Part shown: positions 58,878 through 64,000 of the stretch, piece after piece
Position numbering within the stretch: position 1 is the first letter of the stretch
How the letters are laid out: each line of letters begins with the position of its first letter
Source of the DNA: Methanobacteriota archaeon
Lineage (GTDB): Archaea; Thermoplasmatota; Thermoplasmata; UBA10834
Assembly (NCBI GenBank): GCA_020347565.1
Contig: CP070732.1
Location: forward strand, 405,921 to 469,920
Length of the DNA stretch: 64,000 nt
Direction: 5' to 3'
Program-made: the position numbers and the translations under genes
Notes under the pieces: model-generated
What the model was told of the DNA's origin: nothing
Database searches by the model: none
Seen by the model: the letters and a program-made list of their open reading frames with translations, nothing else

Positions 58878-59885
58878 CTAGGTCGCTTTTTTCTTCACAA
58901 TCTTCTTCACGAATATCTGCGGCTTCTTCTCTTCCTTCGCCGGCGGCTGCGCCGTCGGCGCACCTGACTCCGCCGCCTTCGCGGAGGCGTCCTTGACGTG
59001 TGCACCACAGGCGTAGCACATGACCGCGTCCTTGCTGATCATCGTGCTGCAGTTGGGACATGGGAACTCCTCCTCGGACTCAGACTCCTGTGCGGCCTCG
59101 GCGCTGGCCGGCGGCTCCTCGATCTCCCGAAGCTTGTGCCCGCAGGCATAGCACATCATCGCGTCCCTGCTGATTATCGTGTTGCAGTTCGGGCAGGACA
59201 TCTCATCGTCTGCCACGGGCTGCGCCTTGGTCTCTCCGGCCGGCGTCTCCCCGGCGTCCGATGGAGTCTTCGTCACGGTGGTCAGCATCTCCTCCTGTCG
59301 GCGCAGGAGCTTCCGAGCGTCCTCCGACAGCTTCCCGCGGTCCTTCCTGAGGGACTCCTCCTCATCGACGAGCGCGCGTTCGCGGGCCACGAGCGCGTCC
59401 CTGCGCGATATGATCTCCTCCATCAGCCCTTGGAGCTTCTCCTCCTCGGCCTTCAGCTGCTCCTCCCGGTCCAGCACGGTCTTGCGCTTTGTCGACACCT
59501 CTTCCATCTGACCGGACACCTCCTCGAGCCTCTCGGAGTATTCGCGGTGCTTGGCCTCCGCACCCTCGACCGCCTCGGCAATCTTCGACTCGAGCTCCTT
59601 CAGCTCCGCTGTCCGCTCATCGAACTGCCTCTCCCTGTCGAGCATCGTCGACTCGCGCTGCTTCAGCTCCTCCTCCGCCTTCTGCGTAACAGCCTCTTTC
59701 TCTCGGAGCGCCTCCTCGCGCTGGTTAAGGCGACCGTCAAGTTCTTCCAGCTCGGCCTTCTGCTTCGCGATGCCTTCCTGCTGGGTCTGGAGTTCCTGAT
59801 CGCGCTTGCGGACCTCGGCCTCCTGTGTCTTCAGTCGCTTGACCGCGTCCTCGATTATCTGGGAGATTGTCGAGTCTTCCGTCAT
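58878..59885 (-). CDS. Coiled-coil protein with two C-terminal zinc ribbons
   Basis: The 335-residue protein is almost entirely coiled coil from about 5 to 210 (E/K/Q/L heptads). Two near-identical zinc ribbons follow: CPNCNTIISRDAMMCYACGHK and CPNCSTMISKDAVMCYACGAH. It ends in a Lys/Pro-rich tail, QIFVKKIVKKKAT. The ribbon style and the basic Val/Ile/Lys tail resemble the cytoplasmic end of the CARDB surface protein encoded just downstream, and the coiled coil resembles that of the KaiC-like fusion at 43731-46163. No enzymatic motif is present. It probably acts as a scaffold with the KaiC-like protein encoded 114 bases upstream. Confidence 0.85.
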   Translation of the reverse strand: MTEDSTISQIIEDAVKRLKTQEAEVRKRDQELQTQQEGIAKQKAELEELDGRLNQREEALREKEAVTQKAEEELKQRESTMLDRERQFDERTAELKELESKIAEAVEGAEAKHREYSERLEEVSGQMEEVSTKRKTVLDREEQLKAEEEKLQGLMEEIISRRDALVARERALVDEEESLRKDRGKLSEDARKLLRRQEEMLTTVTKTPSDAGETPAGETKAQPVADDEMSCPNCNTIISRDAMMCYACGHKLREIEEPPASAEAAQESESEEEFPCPNCSTMISKDAVMCYACGAHVKDASAKAAESGAPTAQPPAKEEKKPQIFVKKIVKKKAT

Positions 59886-59959
59886 GTCCTGTCCCTCCGT
59901 TGGGGGTCTGGGGTTTGTGGTGCGCGTCCGACCTGCGCGGCCGCCGGTCGCAGACCTTG

Positions 59960-59981
59960 GCTGGCCGTCATCCCGGCCAGC
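59960..59981. repeat. GC-rich hairpin between the KaiC-like and coiled-coil genes
   Basis: GCTGGCCG and CGGCCAGC form 8-base arms with a 6-base loop (TCATCC). It lies 19-40 bases after the KaiC-like stop and could reduce read-through or stabilise an mRNA end. Confidence 0.4.
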
Positions 59982-59999
59982 GCGCCCCTCAGCCGCGCA

Positions 60000-60713
60000 C
60001 TACGTGCTGAGAAGCGGCCCAAGGACCGTCATGCCCGACTTGCCGACCTCTATGGCGTGGCGTTCCATGCTGTGCTCGGCGGCCCTCATCTTCTCCACCT
60101 GGAGGAAGCGCACGAGCTTGCCGCGGGGCCTGTCGAGACCCAGCATCAGTATGCCATCGGCGAGGAAGCCCTCGTTCCCGAGGAGCTGGGACTCGCCGTC
60201 CAGGGAGCGTTCCATTATTATGAACGAGTGGAGGTTGTTATCCCTGAGCATCTTGAAGAAGTAGAACATCTTCTTGCGCATGTTCTTCTCGTTCTCCATC
60301 AGCGAGTAGAGGGCGCCGAGCGAGTCGAGGACGAAGACGGAGAACTTGTCGCCGTGCGTCCTCCGGAACCGCTGTATCATCTTCTCGATGAAGAGGACGT
60401 AGTCGGTCTGCACCTCGTCGCCTATGACCTCGTCAATCTGGTCGATCTCCCGAAGGTCGGTCATGTCAGATATCTGCATCTTGGCGGACACCTTGACGCC
60501 CATGCTGTTCATGTTGCTCATGTGGCTGTCAGCAGTCTCCTCGAGCGTGGCGTACAACCCGAACTCGTTCTTGTCCCTGAGATACATCGACATTATCGAG
60601 TAGCAGAAACTGGTCTTCATCGAACCCGGAGGCCCTGTGACCAGCATTATCTTGGGCCGGTCGATGTCGTTCTTGAAGACCTTTTCGAGTCCCGGGATCG
60701 AATCCTTGAACAA
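60000..60713 (-). CDS. KaiC-superfamily ATPase (FlaH-like)
   Basis: The 237-residue RecA-fold protein has a Walker A variant GPPGSMKTSF (Met for the third Gly), Walker B SVFVLDSLGALYSL with intact Asp, and a C-terminal strand pair LVRFLQVEKMRAAEHSMERH with the basic loop of KaiC-like domains. Single-domain proteins of this size include FlaH, the archaellum ATPase regulator. The start is TTG 60713, chosen because GGAGG lies 7 bases upstream and a stop precedes without any ATG. A TATA-like CTTTAATTAAG lies at 60779-60789. It lies upstream of the coiled-coil gene and near the pilus-type operon, so a FlaH-like role is suggested. Confidence 0.88.
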   Translation of the reverse strand: MFKDSIPGLEKVFKNDIDRPKIMLVTGPPGSMKTSFCYSIMSMYLRDKNEFGLYATLEETADSHMSNMNSMGVKVSAKMQISDMTDLREIDQIDEVIGDEVQTDYVLFIEKMIQRFRRTHGDKFSVFVLDSLGALYSLMENEKNMRKKMFYFFKMLRDNNLHSFIIMERSLDGESQLLGNEGFLADGILMLGLDRPRGKLVRFLQVEKMRAAEHSMERHAIEVGKSGMTVLGPLLST

Positions 60714-60778
60714 ACTTGTCCCTCCATCTTCATGAGGTAGTCTGTTAGATGTGCGCTTGGCATTTCAAAGGCACGTTA

Positions 60779-60789
60779 CTTAATTAAAG
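60779..60789 (-). promoter_or_regulatory. TATA box of the FlaH-like gene
   Basis: Minus-strand CTTTAATTAAG, about 65-75 nt before TTG 60713. Confidence 0.45.
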
Positions 60790-60839
60790 CTTTGCGGGCC
60801 GTTATCAACATTGAGAGAGGGGGCGCGCCGCCGCGCCAG

Positions 60840-63437
60840 TCAGTCCACCGGTTCGTCGTCCGGGGCTTCCGAGTTCGAGCCGCTCCCGTCTTCCGGACCG
60901 TTGGCAACTTCGTTGTCCTCCACTGGCTCCTTCGTGATCGTCCTACCTGACTCGACCATGCGCTCTTCCTCCGCAGCGCCCACGAGGCTCGCGACCGCCG
61001 TGACGCGGTCCTTGGGCTTGAGACGCATCACACGGACGCCGAGCGTGGCGCGCCCCTGGAGCCGGATGCCGTGCACGGGTATCCGTATAACCATCCCGTT
61101 CACGCTCGTGACGATGAGCTCGTCGTCGTCGGCCACGGCGAGGACCGACACGACGCTGCCGTTGCGTCCGCCGGTCTTGATCGTTATCACGCCCTTCCCT
61201 CCCCGGCGCGTTTTCCTGTAATCCTCCACGAGCGAGCGCTTGCCGTACCCGTTCTCCGTCAGCGTCAGCAGGTGGTCATCAGGACCGACGACGGCCATGC
61301 TGACCACCTCGTCGGAACTCCGGAGCGTGACGCCCTTGACGCCGTACGTTGCGCGGCCTGTCGGACGCACGTCCGCCTCGCTGAACCTTGCGGCATAGCC
61401 GAGCCTGGTCGCGAGGACTATCTCCTTCGTGCCGTCGGTTATGGCCACACCGATGAGTTCGTCGCCCTTGTCGAGACGCGTGGCGATGATGCCCGTCTGC
61501 CTCACATGTGAGTATGCCATGAGCCGTGTCTTCTTGATGACCCCCTTCCTTGTTGCGAAGACCAGATACCGGTCCTCGTCGAACACGGATATGGGTATCT
61601 TGCTCATGATCTGCTCTCCCTCCTGGAGGCGCTCCAGCACGTTCACAATCGGCTTGCCCTTCGAGTGCCGCCCGCCGACCGGTATGCGGTACGCCTTGAG
61701 CCAGTAGCCCATGCCCCTGTTCGAGAAGAACATGACGTAGTCATGAGAGCACGTCACGAACATGTCCACGACGTGGTCCTCCTCCTTCGTGCCCATGCCG
61801 ACGAGGCCGACGCCTCCGCGCTTCTGTGACGCGTAGGTGTCGAGAGATATCCTCTTTATGTACCCTGTCATGCTCGTCGTGACGAGTACATCCTCGACGG
61901 GAATGAGGTCCTCGTAGTCCAGGTCGGCGCCGTGCGACTCAATCGAAGTCCTGCGCGTGTCGCCGTACTTCGCGGATACCGCGAGCAGCTCCTCCTTTAT
62001 GATGCCGAGTATCTTCTTCTCGTCCTTCAGGGTCGACTTGTACTCGTCTATCAGCTTCGAGGTTTTGTCGAAGTCGTCCTTCACCCCCTGCATCTCCATC
62101 CCAGTCAGGCGCTGCAGCTGCATCTCGAGGATCGCTTTGGTCTGCACCTCCGTGAGCAGGTACTTGCTCATCAGCGCGGCCCTCGCCTCGTCCCGCGTCT
62201 TCGACTTGCGTATGATCCTGATGACCTCGTCCAGGTGGTCCAGGGCGATCATGAGCCCTGCGAGTATGTGTGCCTTCTTCTCCGCCTCTCGGAGTCGGTG
62301 CTGGAGCCTCCTCCTGACTACGTCGAACCTGTGCTCGATGTGATACTCCAGCATCTCCTTGAGCGAGAGCACACGCGGCTGGTTGTCTACGAGCGCGAGG
62401 TTGTTTATGCCGAAGGTCGTCTGGAGCTGGGAGTGCGCGAACAGCTGGTTGAGGACGACGTCCTCGAGGGCGCCGCGCTTGAGGTCGATGACTATCCGCA
62501 TGCCCTCCTTGTCCGACTCGTCCCTGAGGTCGGAGATTCCCTCGATGCGCTTGTCCTTGATGAGCTCGGCGATCTCCTCCATCAGGTTCGATTTGTTCAC
62601 GACATACGGTATCTCCGTGACGATAATCGACGCGCGGCCAGTGTCCTCATCCCTCTCGACGGTCGTGCGGGCTCTGACCCTGATGCGCCCCTTGCCCGAG
62701 GAATACGCCTCGACGATGCCAGCGGCGCCGTATATTATCCCGCCCGTCGGGAAGTCCGGGCCCTTCACGACCTCCATCAGGTCCTTAAGGTCAGGGTCCT
62801 TCCCCTCGATCTGCATGTCTATCGTGAGCGCTATGGCGTCGGCTATCTCGTTGAGATTGTGCGGCGGCACGTTGGTGGCCATGCCCACCGCGATGCCGGA
62901 AGAGCCGTTGATGAGCAGGTTCGGAAGCTTGGCTGGGAGCACCACAGGCTCCTTGAGGGAACCGTCGAAGTTGTCGACGAAATCGACCGTCTCCTCGTCC
63001 ACGTCCTCCAACATCTCAAGTGCTATCGGGGCGAGCCTGCACTCGGTGTATCTCATGGCCGCCGCCGAGTCGCCGTCTATGCTCCCGAAGTTGCCCTGCC
63101 CGTCGACGAGCGGGTAGCGCATCGAGAATCCCTGGGCCATGCGGACGAGTGTGTCGTAGATTGCGACGTCGCCGTGAGGGTGGTACTTGCCAAGCACCTC
63201 ACCGACGACCCTCGCGGACTTCTTGTGCGCCTTGCCACGCGTGAGGCCCATCTCGTTCATCGCGTACAATATGCGCCTGTGGACGGGCTTCAGGCCGTCG
63301 CTCACATCCGGCAGCGCCCTGCCGACTATGACGCTCATGGCGTAGTCGATGTACGACTTCTTCATCTCCGTCTCGATCGGGCGCGAGATCACCTTGGATG
63401 CGAAGCGCTCCTCATGGTCTGTACCCTGCTCCGTCAT
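60840..63437 (-). CDS. gyrA: DNA gyrase subunit A
   Basis: The 865-residue protein is a full GyrA: the winged-helix/CAP region [13 protein letters not shown], the active-site Tyr130 in [11 protein letters not shown], and the six-blade C-terminal DNA-wrapping domain. The GyrA-box position reads QKRGGVG (near residue 538) instead of the canonical QRRGGKG. The C-terminal tail is acidic. Together with GyrB it introduces negative supercoils. ATG 63437 is preferred because GGTGG lies 5 bases upstream; GTG 63446 directly abuts the gyrB stop. Archaeal gyrase is generally held to come from bacteria. Confidence 0.97.
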   Translation of the reverse strand: MTEQGTDHEERFASKVISRPIETEMKKSYIDYAMSVIVGRALPDVSDGLKPVHRRILYAMNEMGLTRGKAHKKSARVVGEVLGKYHPHGDVAIYDTLVRMAQGFSMRYPLVDGQGNFGSIDGDSAAAMRYTECRLAPIALEMLEDVDEETVDFVDNFDGSLKEPVVLPAKLPNLLINGSSGIAVGMATNVPPHNLNEIADAIALTIDMQIEGKDPDLKDLMEVVKGPDFPTGGIIYGAAGIVEAYSSGKGRIRVRARTTVERDEDTGRASIIVTEIPYVVNKSNLMEEIAELIKDKRIEGISDLRDESDKEGMRIVIDLKRGALEDVVLNQLFAHSQLQTTFGINNLALVDNQPRVLSLKEMLEYHIEHRFDVVRRRLQHRLREAEKKAHILAGLMIALDHLDEVIRIIRKSKTRDEARAALMSKYLLTEVQTKAILEMQLQRLTGMEMQGVKDDFDKTSKLIDEYKSTLKDEKKILGIIKEELLAVSAKYGDTRRTSIESHGADLDYEDLIPVEDVLVTTSMTGYIKRISLDTYASQKRGGVGLVGMGTKEEDHVVDMFVTCSHDYVMFFSNRGMGYWLKAYRIPVGGRHSKGKPIVNVLERLQEGEQIMSKIPISVFDEDRYLVFATRKGVIKKTRLMAYSHVRQTGIIATRLDKGDELIGVAITDGTKEIVLATRLGYAARFSEADVRPTGRATYGVKGVTLRSSDEVVSMAVVGPDDHLLTLTENGYGKRSLVEDYRKTRRGGKGVITIKTGGRNGSVVSVLAVADDDELIVTSVNGMVIRIPVHGIRLQGRATLGVRVMRLKPKDRVTAVASLVGAAEEERMVESGRTITKEPVEDNEVANGPEDGSGSNSEAPDDEPVD

Positions 63438-63446
63438 GATGGCCAC

Positions 63447-64000
63447 CTACACATCAAGAACTTCTACCTCGCGCGCGTGCTCGTGGATGAACCTCCTCCT
63501 CGGCTCAACGGCGTCCCCCATCAGCACGTCGAACAGGTTGTCCGCCTCGACGGCGTCCTCAATGGTCACGCGCTTCAGTATGCGGGAGTCGATGCTCATC
63601 GTCGTCTCACGCAGCTGGTCCGCGTTCATCTCGCCGAGGCCCTTGTACCGTTGCACCTCGATGCCCTCACCGAGCTCCTGAAGGGTTTCGTTGAGCGCCT
63701 TCTCGGAGAAGAGGTACCGCTCGGTCTTTCCCTTCCTTACGCGGTACAGCGGCGGCTGGGCGATGTAGATGTACCCCTGTCGGATCATTGGCTCCATGTG
63801 GCGGTAGAAGAATGTGAGCAGCAGCGTGCGTATGTGCGCGCCATCGACGTCAGCATCGGTCATTATGCATATGCGGTGATACCTCGCCTTAGATATGTCA
63901 AACTCGGTGTCAATCCCCGTGCCCAGCGCGGTTATGATCGTACGTATCTCGGCGTTCTTCAGCATCTTGTCCAGACGCGCCTTCTCGACGTTGAGTATCT
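63447..64000 (-). CDS. gyrB: DNA gyrase subunit B, C-terminal part (5' end outside window)
   Basis: The open frame runs in from the window edge ([28 protein letters not shown]) through the TOPRIM metal site [23 protein letters not shown] to the GyrB tail ([34 protein letters not shown]). The catalytic Glu and ATPase domain lie mostly beyond base 64000. Length of the visible tail is normal for bacterial-type GyrB without insertions. It is followed directly by gyrA, so the two are cotranscribed in the order B-A. Confidence 0.96.
   Translation of the reverse strand, partial: ILNVEKARLDKMLKNAEIRTIITALGTGIDTEFDISKARYHRICIMTDADVDGAHIRTLLLTFFYRHMEPMIRQGYIYIAQPPLYRVRKGKTERYLFSEKALNETLQELGEGIEVQRYKGLGEMNADQLRETTMSIDSRILKRVTIEDAVEADNLFDVLMGDAVEPRRRFIHEHAREVEVLDV

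Noticed and set aside
1-64000. CRISPR array, insertion sequence, prophage or rRNA genes
   Set aside because: No regularly spaced repeats, transposase or integrase motifs, terminal inverted repeats, or rRNA-like sequence were recognised.

Overview
The window is about 64 kb of an archaeal chromosome with moderately high GC, most likely from a euryarchaeote and quite possibly a Thermoplasmatota-type lineage. Archaeal markers are a two-domain Cdc48 ATPase, archaeal Elp3, the SPOUT methyltransferase Trm56, an Lhr-type helicase, a single-OB-fold SSB, HdrA, archaeal pilin and TadC-type genes, and an elongator-type tRNA with a CAU anticodon and an intron at the 37/38 position. Bacterial-type gyrase (gyrB-gyrA), found in many euryarchaeotes, is also present. 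Many genes have an AT-rich TATA-like box about 25-30 nt before an ATG with almost no leader, while downstream operon genes carry GGAGG/GGTG ribosome sites. Taxonomy is an inference from gene content; no rRNA is present. No CRISPR array, insertion sequence or prophage was seen, and no gene-free stretch exceeds 300 bases.

Layout. 1-3.3 kb: partial 2-oxoacid:ferredoxin oxidoreductase gamma subunit, then cdc48 with a PRC-barrel gene. 3.4-13.5 kb, minus strand: a tight run made of a SsuABC/TauABC-like ABC transporter (its binding protein looks circularly permuted), regulators, elp3 and two large TPR proteins, one with an Mrr-like N-terminus and a SAP C-terminus; a divergent XRE-type regulator sits upstream. 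14-18.4 kb: OsmC, thioredoxin, PRC-barrel, gamma-carbonic anhydrase, HD hydrolase, trm56, a regulator and an SSB. 18.4-21.7 kb: an ABC-2 exporter operon and a divergent winged-helix gene with an operator-like palindrome. 21.7-28.1 kb: tRNA-Asn, tRNA-Met with intron, a redox group (AhpD-like, desulforedoxin-like, thioredoxin/GNAT fusion, TrxB), an S9 peptidase and a cation/proton antiporter. 28.1-34 kb: an isocitrate-dehydrogenase/LeuD/LeuC/homocitrate-synthase-like operon, then enolase. 34-43.5 kb: secreted C11 protease, Lhr helicase, rlmE, purM, two small conserved archaeal genes and hdrA.

43.7-60.7 kb is the most unusual part. A compact operon encodes a pilin-like protein, two full-length type IV/Tad secretion ATPases and two half-size TadB/TadC-like platform proteins in the order pilin-E1-F1-F2-E2. 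It is flanked by two KaiC-superfamily proteins (one a coiled-coil fusion with eroded Walker motifs), a roughly 1690-residue CARDB surface protein with a single membrane anchor and cytoplasmic zinc ribbons, and a coiled-coil/zinc-ribbon protein. I infer an envelope-spanning pilus or secretion machine with its own cytoplasmic scaffold. The window ends with gyrA and the 3' part of gyrB.
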